From a bacterium YEK0313 (GTDB lineage Bacteria > Pseudomonadota > Alphaproteobacteria > Rhizobiales > Phreatobacteraceae): a DNA stretch of 64,000 nt. Below are positions 15,360-23,470 of this stretch, piece after piece. Under the pieces are notes generated by a model. The model had not been told where the DNA came from. It saw nothing but the letters and a program-made list of their open reading frames with translations, and ran no database searches. A program made the translations under genes and the position numbers. The number at the start of each line of letters is the position of its first letter. The first letter of the stretch is position 1. The stretch spans positions 394,501 to 458,500 of the forward strand of contig CCMO02000002.1 in the NCBI GenBank assembly GCA_000751295.2. Reading direction: 5' to 3'.

Positions 15360-16238
15360 GGCCCATTCCCTGAGCATGGTCTGAATGAAGCGCTCTGCCT
15401 TGCCGTTCGTCTTCGGGGTGTAGGGTCGGGTGCGGATGTGCCGGATGGCGAGCATCCTCAACGCTTTGCGGAAGAGCCTGGCGATGTATCCCGAGCCGTT
15501 GTCGGTCATCACTCTTTGCACGCTGACGCCCCGCTCCTTGAACCAGCGCAGCGCCCGCACGAGGAACCCGGTGGTCGACCACCGCCGCTCGTCGGGCAGC
15601 ACCTCGACATAGGCGAGCCGGGTCGCATCGTCGATGGCGACATGCAGGAAGTCGTAGCCAAGCCCCTGGCTGGCGCCACGCCGGTTGCCGGTGATGCGGT
15701 GGCCGACGCCTTCAAAGCGGGCCAGCCGCTTGATGTCGAGATGAAGCAGCTCGCCGGGACGCTCGCGTTGATAGCGCCGCACCGGCTCCTTCGGATCAAG
15801 CGCGGACAGCCGGCCGAGCCCCATCCGCGTCAGCCAGCCGGCAACCGTCGATCGCGCCAGTCCGAGGCGGGACGCAATCTCCTCACCCGTCAACCGGTAC
15901 TCGCGGCGCAGCTTGGCCGCCAGCCCGGGCCAGAACGCGCTCGTCGCCGATCGGGACGCATGGGGCCGGGACGAGCGGTTCTGCAGCCCGGCTTCTCCAT
16001 CGCTCCGCCATCGCGACAGCCATTTGCGGGCGGTTCGCTCGCTGACCCCGAAGCCGGCCGCCACTTCGCCGACAGGCCGGCCGTCTCCTACGATCCGCCG
16101 GATCATCTCCGCTCGACCAAGCGGCGTCGTTCGCGCATTCTTGTGCGGGTTGTTCATCCTCGTGCCCTGCGGTGCTTCGTGTCGCAACGACCACCTTCGG
16201 GCTCTCACGGGCGATGAACAACCTCCTCGGACTCCACA
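15213..16238 (-). mobile_element. IS481-family insertion sequence
   Basis: The element is about 1026 bp. It is bounded by related inverted ends beginning TGTG: outside-in TGTGAGTTCTGGTCAGGTTG at 15213, and TGTGGAGTCCGAGGAGGTTG read on the minus strand from 16238 (16 of 23 end positions agree). A 6-bp direct duplication CCTAGG flanks it at 15207-15212 and 16239-16244, and its CTAG core is a preferred IS481 target. It carries one transposase gene. It lies between the RND efflux promoter and the adaptor gene. No second copy is visible in the window apart from the duplicated end. Confidence 0.88.
15225..16157 (-). CDS. IS481-family transposase
   Basis: This 310-residue DDE transposase has an N-terminal helix-turn-helix (PVGEVAAGFGVSERTARKWLS, about residues 28-48) and a second one near TGEEIASRLGLARSTVAGWL. 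The integrase-like catalytic triad is Asp141 in LLHLDIKRL, Asp219 in VMTDNGSGY and Glu255 in NGKAERFIQT. The 35-residue DE spacing matches this family. The ATG at 16157 follows an AGG and gives the normal family length. The frame is open further upstream, out to 16412, but that part crosses the IS end into the flank. The protein looks intact, so the element may be active. Confidence 0.88.
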   Translation of the reverse strand: MNNPHKNARTTPLGRAEMIRRIVGDGRPVGEVAAGFGVSERTARKWLSRWRSDGEAGLQNRSSRPHASRSATSAFWPGLAAKLRREYRLTGEEIASRLGLARSTVAGWLTRMGLGRLSALDPKEPVRRYQRERPGELLHLDIKRLARFEGVGHRITGNRRGASQGLGYDFLHVAIDDATRLAYVEVLPDERRWSTTGFLVRALRWFKERGVSVQRVMTDNGSGYIARLFRKALRMLAIRHIRTRPYTPKTNGKAERFIQTMLREWAYAIPFPSSARRTADLTRWLAWYNQHRPHASLARRSPAQALAGTT

Positions 16239-16284
16239 CCTAGGCGTGTCCATTGACCGCGCCTGCCGGCTGCCGCCCGATTTC

Positions 16285-16312
16285 AAGCCGCCCGTTCGCC
16301 GAGCGGCTTTTT
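16285..16312 (+). terminator. Terminator-like hairpin upstream of the RND adaptor gene
   Basis: AAGCCGC (16285-16291) can pair with GCGGCTT (16303-16309) around an 11-base loop, followed by a T run to 16312. It lies between the IS end and the adaptor ATG. It could weaken read-through from the IS or the distant promoter, or be a leader structure. Confidence 0.35.
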
Positions 16313-16400
16313 CGTCTTTTGAATCAAGGCATAGCCGCTCCGCCTTCCGCACGTCCTGTCTGTCCTGCGCCCTCCAGGCGCCCATTGTCCGGATCCCCCG

Positions 16401-17582
16401 ATGCCCTTCCAACGCTCGCGCCTCGTGCTCCCGATCGCCCTTGCCCTCGGCCTCGGACTAGCAGCGTGCAACAACCAGCAGCAGGGTGGCGGCCCCGCCA
16501 TGCCGCCGGCGCCGGTCGCCTTCGTGACCACGGTCGCCGAGGACATTCCGATCACCAACGAACTGCCGGGCCGCATCGCGCCGACGCGCATCGCCCAGGT
16601 TCGCCCGCGCGTCTCCGGCATCATCGTCGAGCGCGTGTTCCAGCAGGGCACCCAGGTCAACGAAGGCGACGTGCTCTACCGCATCGACCCCGAGCCGTTC
16701 CGCGTCGAGGTCGAGCGCAGCAAGGCCACCCTGCAGCGCGCCGAGGCGACCCGCGTCCAGGCCCAGCAGCAGGCCGAGCGCTATGAGCAGCTGCGCGCCC
16801 GCAACGTGGCGAGCCCGCAGCAGTACGAAAGCGCCGTGGCCGCCCTCGCGCAGGCCGACGCCGACGTGGCGAGCGGCAAGGCCGGCGTCGCCGCCGCCGA
16901 GCTCAACCTGCAATATGCCAATGTGACGGCGCCGATCCGCGGCCGTACCGGCCGCGCGCTGGTCACCGAGGGCGCGCTCGTCTCGACATCCGGCGACCCG
17001 CTGACGGTGATCCAGCAGCTCGACCCGGTCTATGCCGACTTCACTCAGTCGGCGACCGATCTGGTGCGCCTGCGCAACGCCCTGCGCCAGGGCCTGCTGG
17101 AGAGCGCCGGCCCGGATGCCGCCAAGGTCCGCCTGGTGCTCGACGACGGCACCATCCATCCCCATGTCGGCCGCCTCCTGTTCTCGGAAGCGACCGTCGA
17201 CGCCACCACCGGCCAGGTGACGCTGCGCGCCGAATTCCCCAACCCGGCCGGCGACCTGCTGCCCGGCCTCTATGTCCGCGTCCGGATCGAGCAGGGCGTG
17301 CAGCGCAATGCCATCGCCGTGCCGCAGCAGGCGATCCAGCGCGACACGGCCGGCCGGCCGCAGCTCTATATCGTCAAGGCCGACGATACCGTCGAGCTGC
17401 GCCCTGTCACCACCAACCGGGTCGTCAACAACCGCGCGGTCATCAACGAAGGCGTGAAGGTCGGCGAACGCGTCGTGGTCGACGGCTTCCAGCGGCTGCG
17501 TCCCGGCGCCAAGGTCAATGCCACGGCCTGGACGCCGCCGGCCACCTCGACCGTCGAAGCCAGCAACAGCCCCGCGCAATAA
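16401..17582 (+). CDS. RND efflux periplasmic adaptor (AcrA/MexA type)
   Basis: This 393-residue lipoprotein has a type II signal peptide ending in LAAC, with Cys23 as the lipidation site. The membrane-fusion protein order follows: a lipoyl half (IAQVRPRVSGIIVERVFQQGTQVNEGDVLYRIDP), a coiled-coil hairpin (about residues 105-165) rich in Gln, Ala and Arg, the second lipoyl half (LQYANVTAPIRGRTG), then beta-barrel and membrane-proximal domains. It links the inner-membrane pump to an outer-membrane TolC-type channel that is not encoded here. It is 12 bases ahead of the pump gene. Its native promoter is separated from it by the IS. Confidence 0.92.
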   Translation: MPFQRSRLVLPIALALGLGLAACNNQQQGGGPAMPPAPVAFVTTVAEDIPITNELPGRIAPTRIAQVRPRVSGIIVERVFQQGTQVNEGDVLYRIDPEPFRVEVERSKATLQRAEATRVQAQQQAERYEQLRARNVASPQQYESAVAALAQADADVASGKAGVAAAELNLQYANVTAPIRGRTGRALVTEGALVSTSGDPLTVIQQLDPVYADFTQSATDLVRLRNALRQGLLESAGPDAAKVRLVLDDGTIHPHVGRLLFSEATVDATTGQVTLRAEFPNPAGDLLPGLYVRVRIEQGVQRNAIAVPQQAIQRDTAGRPQLYIVKADDTVELRPVTTNRVVNNRAVINEGVKVGERVVVDGFQRLRPGAKVNATAWTPPATSTVEASNSPAQ

Positions 17583-17594
17583 GGTCGGCTCGCA

Positions 17595-20500
17595 ATGCCC
17601 CAATTCTTCATCCAGCGCCCGGTCTTCGCCTGGGTGGTCGCGCTGCTCATCGCTCTCGGCGGTGCGATCGCGATCCCGCTCATGCCGGTGGCGCAATATC
17701 CGAACGTGGCGCCGCCGCAGATCTCGATCTCGACCACCTATCCCGGCGCCTCGCCCGAGAACATCTACCAGGGCGTCACGCGCCTGATCGAGGAAGAGCT
17801 GAACGGCGCCGTCGGCCTGCTCTATTTCGAATCGACCTCGGACGCCTCCGGCGCGGTCGAGATCACCGCGACCTTCAAGCCGGGCACCGACCCGCAGCTC
17901 GCCTCGGTCGACGTGCAGAACCGCATCCGCCGCGTCGAGCCGCGTCTGCCGCAGGCGGTGCGCCAGCAGGGCATCACCACCGAACAGACCAGCGCCGGCT
18001 TCCTGATGGTGGTGTCGCTCACCTCGCAGGACGGCTCGATGGACGACATCGCGCTCGGCGACTACATGGCTCGCAACGTGCTGGCCGAGATCCGCCGCGT
18101 GCCGGGCGTCGGCAAGGCCCAGTCCTTCTCCACCGAGCGCTCGATGCGCATCTGGCTCGATGCCGACAAGATGGTCGGCCTCAACCTGACGGCCGACGAC
18201 GTGACCGCCGCGATCGGCGCGCAGAACGCCCAGGTTTCGGCCGGCAGCATCGGCGCGCTGCCCAATCCGATCAACCAGCAGATCTCCGCGACCGTCCTGG
18301 TGCGCGGCCAGCTGACGACGCCCGAGCAGTTCGGCGCCATCGTGCTGCGCGCCAATCCCGACGGCTCGACGGTGCGCCTGCGCGACGTCGCGCGCGTCGA
18401 AATCGGCGGCATGACCTATGCCGTCTCCTCGCGCCTCAACGGCAAGCCGAGCGGCGCCATCGGCGTCATGCTGTCGCCGACCGCCAATGCCATGGCGACG
18501 TCGGAAGCGGTGCGCGCGCGCATGAAAGAGCTGTCCAGCTTCTTCCCGCCCGGCGTCGAATTCTCCATCCCCTACGACACCTCGCCCTTCGTGAAGGCAT
18601 CGATCAAGAAGGTGCTGGAGACCCTCGGCGAAGCCATGCTGCTGGTCTTCCTCGTGATGTTCCTGTTCCTGCAGAACATCCGCTACACCTTGATCCCGGC
18701 GCTGGTGGTGCCGGTCGCGCTCGCCGGCACCTGTGCCGTGCTCCTGCTCGCCGGGTTCTCGATCAACGTGCTGACCATGTTCGCCATGGTGCTGGCGATC
18801 GGCATCCTCGTCGACGACGCCATCGTCGTCGTCGAGAACGTCGAGCGCATCATGGCGGAGGAGAACCTGCCGCCGAAAGAGGCGACGATGAAGGCGATGC
18901 GCCAGATCACCGGCGCCATCATCGGCATCACCCTGGTGCTGGCCGCGGTCTTCATCCCCATGGCCTTCTTCCCGGGCTCGGTCGGCATCATCTACAAGCA
19001 GTTCTCGATCACCATGGTGGTGTCGATCCTGTTCTCGGCGCTGCTCGCGCTGAGCCTGACGCCGGCGCTCTGCGCCAGCTTCCTCAAGCCCGTGCCGGCC
19101 GGCCATCACGAGAAGCGCGGCTTCTTCGGCTGGTTCAACCGGGTGTTCAATGCCACCTCCCACGGCTATTCCGGCTTCGTCGGCACGCTGATCCGCCGGG
19201 CCGGCCGCTACATGATCATCTATGCCATCCTGCTCGTCGGGCTCGGCTATCTGTTCCTGCGGCTGCCTTCGGCCTTCCTGCCCGACGAGGACCAGGGCTA
19301 TGTGATCGTCAACTTCCAGGGCACGCCGGACGCGACCGCCAACCGGACGCTGAGGGCGATCGAGACGGCGGAAAAGCACTTCCTGGCCGAACCCGGCGTC
19401 GAGCGCATCATCGCGATCACCGGCTGGAGCTTCTTCGGCAACGGCCAGAACGCGGCGCTCGCCTTCGTCACCCTGAAGGACTGGGCCGTGCGCGGCCCGA
19501 ACGACAGCGCGGCGGCCATCGCCATGCGCGGCAGCATCGCGCTCAGCCAGGTGCGCGACGCCATCGTCTTCGGCCTGTCGCCGCCGCCGATCCAGGGCCT
19601 CGGCACGTCGAACGGCTTCGCCTTCCGTCTGCAGGCCCGCGCCGGCCAGACGCAGGCCCAGCTCGCCGCGGCCCGCGACCAGCTGCTCGCAGCCGCCCAG
19701 GCCAGCCCGATCGTCACCGGCCTGTTCGTCGAAGGCCTGCCGGACGCCGCCCAGGTGCAGCTGATCATCGACCGCGAGAAGGCCAATACGTTCGGCGTCA
19801 CCTTCGCGGCCATCAACTCGACGCTGACAACCAATCTGGGTTCGGCCTATGTCAACGACTTCCCGAACAGCGGCCGCCAGCAGCGCGTGATGGTGCAGGG
19901 CGATTCGGGCAGCCGCATGCAGACCGCCGACCTGCTCAATCTCAATGTGCGCAACACCAATGGCGGCATGGTGCCGCTGTCGGCCTTCGCGCGCATCGAA
20001 TGGCAGACCGGCCCCTCGCAGATCGTCGGCTACAACGGCTATCCCTCCGTACGCATCAGCGGCCAGGCCAAGCCCGGCTATTCCTCGGGCGACGCCATTG
20101 CCGAAATGCAGCGGCTCGCCGCCGAACTGCCGCCCGGCTTCGGCTACGAATGGACCGGCCAGTCGCTGCAGGAGATCGAGTCGGGCTCGCTCGCCCCGCT
20201 CCTGCTGGCGCTGTCGTGCCTCCTCGTCTTCCTCTGCCTCGCCGCGCTCTACGAGAGCTGGTCGATCCCGATCGCGGTCATGCTGGTCGTGCCCCTCGGC
20301 ATTATCGGCTCGGTGCTGGCGGTGACCATGCGCGGCATGCCGAACGACGTCTATTTCAAGGTCGGCCTGATCGCGATCATCGGCCTCTCGGCCAAGAACG
20401 CGATCCTGATCATCGAGTTCGCCAAGGACTTGCGGGCCGAGGGCAAGAGCCTGTTCGACGCGACCATCGAGGCGGCGCATCTCCGGTTCCGCCCGATCAT

Positions 20501-20774
20501 CATGACGTCGCTCGCCTTCGCGCTCGGCGTGGTGCCGCTGGCGATCGCCAGCGGCGCCAGCGCCGGCAGCCAGCAGGCGATCGGCACCGGCGTGCTCGGC
20601 GGCATGATCACCGCCACCGTGCTGGCGGTGTTCTTCGTGCCGATCTTCTTCGTCGTCGTGTCCAGGCTGTTCGGCTGGCGCGACCGGACGAAGGACGACG
20701 CCCCGGCCGCCCCGGCCGCCAGCGGCCATGCGGCACCGACGCCCGGCGAGAACGCGCCGAGCACCCAACACTGA
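17595..20774 (+). CDS. RND multidrug efflux pump inner-membrane subunit (HAE1, AcrB/MexB type)
   Basis: This 1059-residue proton-driven exporter belongs to the hydrophobe/amphiphile efflux-1 group. It has the first helix FFIQRPVFAWVVALLIALGG, the TM4 proton-relay motif GILVDDAIVVVENVERIM (about residues 400-417, two adjacent Asp), the second relay Lys in GLSAKNAILIIEFAKDL (TM10), and large periplasmic loops after TM1 and TM7. The length equals that of AcrB/MexB. Expected substrates are detergents, dyes and drugs. It forms an operon with the adaptor upstream and the TetR regulator 101 bases downstream. Confidence 0.94.
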   Translation: MPQFFIQRPVFAWVVALLIALGGAIAIPLMPVAQYPNVAPPQISISTTYPGASPENIYQGVTRLIEEELNGAVGLLYFESTSDASGAVEITATFKPGTDPQLASVDVQNRIRRVEPRLPQAVRQQGITTEQTSAGFLMVVSLTSQDGSMDDIALGDYMARNVLAEIRRVPGVGKAQSFSTERSMRIWLDADKMVGLNLTADDVTAAIGAQNAQVSAGSIGALPNPINQQISATVLVRGQLTTPEQFGAIVLRANPDGSTVRLRDVARVEIGGMTYAVSSRLNGKPSGAIGVMLSPTANAMATSEAVRARMKELSSFFPPGVEFSIPYDTSPFVKASIKKVLETLGEAMLLVFLVMFLFLQNIRYTLIPALVVPVALAGTCAVLLLAGFSINVLTMFAMVLAIGILVDDAIVVVENVERIMAEENLPPKEATMKAMRQITGAIIGITLVLAAVFIPMAFFPGSVGIIYKQFSITMVVSILFSALLALSLTPALCASFLKPVPAGHHEKRGFFGWFNRVFNATSHGYSGFVGTLIRRAGRYMIIYAILLVGLGYLFLRLPSAFLPDEDQGYVIVNFQGTPDATANRTLRAIETAEKHFLAEPGVERIIAITGWSFFGNGQNAALAFVTLKDWAVRGPNDSAAAIAMRGSIALSQVRDAIVFGLSPPPIQGLGTSNGFAFRLQARAGQTQAQLAAARDQLLAAAQASPIVTGLFVEGLPDAAQVQLIIDREKANTFGVTFAAINSTLTTNLGSAYVNDFPNSGRQQRVMVQGDSGSRMQTADLLNLNVRNTNGGMVPLSAFARIEWQTGPSQIVGYNGYPSVRISGQAKPGYSSGDAIAEMQRLAAELPPGFGYEWTGQSLQEIESGSLAPLLLALSCLLVFLCLAALYESWSIPIAVMLVVPLGIIGSVLAVTMRGMPNDVYFKVGLIAIIGLSAKNAILIIEFAKDLRAEGKSLFDATIEAAHLRFRPIIMTSLAFALGVVPLAIASGASAGSQQAIGTGVLGGMITATVLAVFFVPIFFVVVSRLFGWRDRTKDDAPAAPAASGHAAPTPGENAPSTQH

Positions 20775-20875
20775 TCTCTCGATCCGGACCGGCCGCGGGG
20801 CGACCCGCGGCCGTTTCGCATGGGCGGGCAATTGCCTGCCGCCAAGACCGCCAGGCGCGGAGACAGGACGGCCAA

Positions 20876-21511
20876 GTGCGCAGAACCAAGGCAGATGCGG
20901 AAGAGACCCGGCAGGGCATCATCGATGCCGCCGAACGGCTGTTTTTTCGCAACGGCGTGGACAAGACCTCGCTGGAGCAGATCGCGGCCGAAGCCGGGGT
21001 CACTCGCGGCGCGATCTACTGGTACTTCGCCAACAAGACCGACCTGTTCATGGCGATGGTCGACAGCGTGCCGCTGATCTGGGAGGACGTGATCGCCCGA
21101 GCGGTGGTGGAGGACCATCCCGATCCCCTGGCCCTGCTCGAGACCATCGCGCTCGACGCGCTCGACCTGCTCGCCAGCGACCTGCGCCGCCAACGCATCT
21201 ACAGGATCATGACGCGCTGCACCTATCAGGGGGACCTCGCCCGCGTGCGCGACCGCCAGCAGGAGGCGATGACCCGCCAGCGCGCCCTGTTCATCGCCGC
21301 CTTCAACCTCGCCGCCCAGAAGGGTCAGCTCAGCCCTGCCTGGCATGCCGAAACCGCCGCCCGCTCCTTCGACTGGCTGTTCTGCGGCATGATGATGGAA
21401 TGGCTGCATTTCGAGCAGAACTTCGATCTCGTGAATGCCGGCACGGACAGCATCCAGGGCCTGTTCGCGCAGTTCCGGGCGGCCGCCGCGCGGACGATGG
21501 AAACGGCCTGA
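20876..21511 (+). CDS. TetR-family regulator (AcrR type) of the RND operon
   Basis: This 211-residue repressor has the TetR helix-turn-helix in EETRQGIIDAAERLFFRNGVDKTSLEQIAAEAGVTRGAIYWYFANKTDL, of which residues about 28-50 form the DNA-reading helices. The C-terminal helical domain matches AcrR/TtgR-like multidrug-binding regulators. The GTG start at 20876 has AGGA 8 bases upstream, and no ATG in this frame is close enough. It is the likely binder of the palindromes at 15007 and 15182. Its position downstream of the pump rather than divergent from the adaptor is a known alternative layout. Confidence 0.88.
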   Translation: MRRTKADAEETRQGIIDAAERLFFRNGVDKTSLEQIAAEAGVTRGAIYWYFANKTDLFMAMVDSVPLIWEDVIARAVVEDHPDPLALLETIALDALDLLASDLRRQRIYRIMTRCTYQGDLARVRDRQQEAMTRQRALFIAAFNLAAQKGQLSPAWHAETAARSFDWLFCGMMMEWLHFEQNFDLVNAGTDSIQGLFAQFRAAAARTMETA

Positions 21512-21544
21512 GATCGTCCGATCCGGGGGCTGGCCGCGGCTCCC

Positions 21545-22549
21545 TCAGCCCGAAATGCGGATGCCGGTCCGCGCCGCGACCGCCTTGAACCGGCGGAGCT
21601 CGGTCTCGACCCGCGCCTGCGCCACCGCCGGCGTGTTGTCGCCCGCCCAGGCTTCCATGCCAGCGCCGATGAAACGCTCCTTGAGCCCCGCCTTCAGGAT
21701 GCCGCGGGCGGTCGCCGCGGCCAGCGGCGCGACGACCGGCGCCGGCAGGCCCGCCGGTCCGTGCAGGAGATAGTGGATGTTCAGCTCCATCTCCGGCACG
21801 CCGCTCTCGACGAAGGTCGGCACGTCCGGAAATTGCGGGAACCGCGTCGGGCTCGTCATCGCCAGCGCCCGCACCATCCGGCCCTCGATCAAGCCGGCGG
21901 CCGAGCCGAGCGAGGCGACGCCCCAGGCCGTCTCGCCCTTGGCGACGCTGAGCACCGCCGGCGCGCCGCCGCGATAGGGAATGTGCGGCGACTTCGCGCC
22001 CGGCCCCAATGCATGACGCAGCAGTTCGCAGCCGATATGCGGAATGGAGCCGGCACCGGAACTGGAGAAGGCGAGGCTCTCCGAACGCGGCGAGCGCAGC
22101 ACGTCGAGCGTCTCGGCGAGATTACGGGCCGGAAAGTCCGGGCTGACGATGAGCACCATCGGCGAGGTGCAGACCATCGCGATCCAGGTGAAATCCTCGA
22201 GCGGCCGATAGCGCGTGCCCTCGACATGCATGGTCGGCCAGATGGCGAAGGAGGAGGATTCCGACAGCATCAGCGTATAGCCGTCGGCCGGCTGGCGCCG
22301 CAGCCAGTCGCTCGCCAGCGTGCCGCTGGCGCCGGCGCGGTTCTCGACGACTGTGGCGGCGCCGTTGAACTCCGCCGACAGCGCCTGGGCGACCAGCCGC
22401 GCGGAGACGTCCGTCGAGCCGCCCGGGGCATAGCCGTTGACGATCGAGATCGGCCGAGCCGGATAGCCGGAACCGCGGGCCCGGCCGATCCACGGCGCCC
22501 CGGCGAGCGGCGCCAGCGCCAACCCGCGGACGAGATCGCGACGATGCAT
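21545..22549 (-). CDS. Bug-type tripartite tricarboxylate transporter receptor
   Basis: This 334-residue periplasmic binding protein of the TctC/Bug family has an N-terminal export signal (MHRRDLVRGLALAPLAG, with an RRD that could use Tat). Family motifs are PISIVNGYAPGGSTDVSARLVA near residue 35, VVENRAGASGTLASDWL and the GYTLMLSESSSFAIWP region. Bug proteins bind carboxylates such as citrate, glutamate or aromatic acids. No TctA or TctB membrane subunits are present nearby. It is the last gene of a minus-strand catabolic operon and probably captures the acid processed by the enzymes before it. GGAGGAACCAC precedes the ATG. Confidence 0.88.
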   Translation of the reverse strand: MHRRDLVRGLALAPLAGAPWIGRARGSGYPARPISIVNGYAPGGSTDVSARLVAQALSAEFNGAATVVENRAGASGTLASDWLRRQPADGYTLMLSESSSFAIWPTMHVEGTRYRPLEDFTWIAMVCTSPMVLIVSPDFPARNLAETLDVLRSPRSESLAFSSSGAGSIPHIGCELLRHALGPGAKSPHIPYRGGAPAVLSVAKGETAWGVASLGSAAGLIEGRMVRALAMTSPTRFPQFPDVPTFVESGVPEMELNIHYLLHGPAGLPAPVVAPLAAATARGILKAGLKERFIGAGMEAWAGDNTPAVAQARVETELRRFKAVAARTGIRISG

Positions 22550-22639
22550 GTGGTTCCTCCCTGGCCTTGGCCTTCCCTCATTCGATCGGCGGCCTGTTCC
22601 CGGCCGTCCGATCCCTGTTGCCACCCGTCGGCCGGGCGT

Positions 22640-23431
22640 TCAGCGCCCGCGGAACACCGGAGCGCGCTTTTCGTTGAAGGCCAGCACGCCTTCGCGCCGG
22701 TCCTCGGTCGGAACCATGCGGTTATAGGCTTCGATCTCGAAGGCGAGCCCATCGCGCAGTGACAGCTGCGAACCGCGATGGATCGACTGCTTGGCCTGGC
22801 GCACCGCGATCGGCGCGTTGCCGGCGATCTCGCCCGCCGCCGCGAGCGCGGCCGCCATCAGATCGGCGGCCGGCAGTACGGCATTGACGAGGCCCCATGC
22901 GGCCGCCTCGGCCGCGCCGAACGGCCGGCCCGTGAGGATCAGCTCCTTCGCCCGGCGCTCACCGACGGCGCGGGCCAGCGTCTGGGTTCCGCCGGCCCCC
23001 GGCATGATGCCGAGCGTCACCTCGGTCAGGGCAAAACGCGCCGTATCCGCCGCGTAGAGGAAGTCGCAGGCCGCAGCGATCTCGCAGCCGCCGCCATAGG
23101 CCGCGCCGTTGACGGCCCCGATGATCGGCACCGGACAGTCGATGATCGCCCTTGCCATGCGCTCGAAGATCACGTGCTGGCGCAGCCAGGCCTCGTCGGT
23201 CATGCCCTTGCGCTCGCGCAGGTCGCCGCCGGCGCAGAAGGCGCGCTCGCCGGCGCCGGTCAGCACGATGCAGCGCAGGTCGCCGGGATCGAGCGCGACC
23301 TCCTCGAAACAGCGAACGAGATCGCGGCCCATCTGCGTGTTCAGGGCATTGGCGACCTCGGGCCGGTGCATCTGGACGACGGCGACATGCGGCCGCGGCT
23401 CGGAAATGCGCAGGGTTTCGAATTGCATCAT
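22640..23431 (-). CDS. Enoyl-CoA hydratase/isomerase (crotonase) family protein
   Basis: This 263-residue crotonase-fold enzyme acts on acyl-CoA. The oxyanion-hole segments are ERAFCAGGDLRE and NGAAYGGGCEIAAACDF, and the catalytic region is LTEVTLGIMPGAGGTQTLARAVG. It probably hydrates an unsaturated CoA thioester made by the CoA-transferase of the same operon. It may start at either of two adjacent ATGs (23431 or 23428). It is 39 bases downstream of the MmgE/PrpD gene. Confidence 0.88.
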   Translation of the reverse strand: MMQFETLRISEPRPHVAVVQMHRPEVANALNTQMGRDLVRCFEEVALDPGDLRCIVLTGAGERAFCAGGDLRERKGMTDEAWLRQHVIFERMARAIIDCPVPIIGAVNGAAYGGGCEIAAACDFLYAADTARFALTEVTLGIMPGAGGTQTLARAVGERRAKELILTGRPFGAAEAAAWGLVNAVLPAADLMAAALAAAGEIAGNAPIAVRQAKQSIHRGSQLSLRDGLAFEIEAYNRMVPTEDRREGVLAFNEKRAPVFRGR

Positions 23432-23470
23432 GGCTTCAGTGTCCGGATCATCGGGGCGTTCGGATGTGCC

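Noticed and set aside
16458..20831. A 1457-codon open frame on the minus strand opposite the RND genes
   Set aside because: It is a composition artefact antisense to well-recognised adaptor and pump genes, with low-complexity sequence and no plausible start context.
20000..20875. Much longer N-terminus for the TetR regulator
   Set aside because: The in-frame extension overlaps the pump gene and has no regulator-like sequence. The GTG at 20876 has a well-spaced AGGA and gives the normal TetR length.
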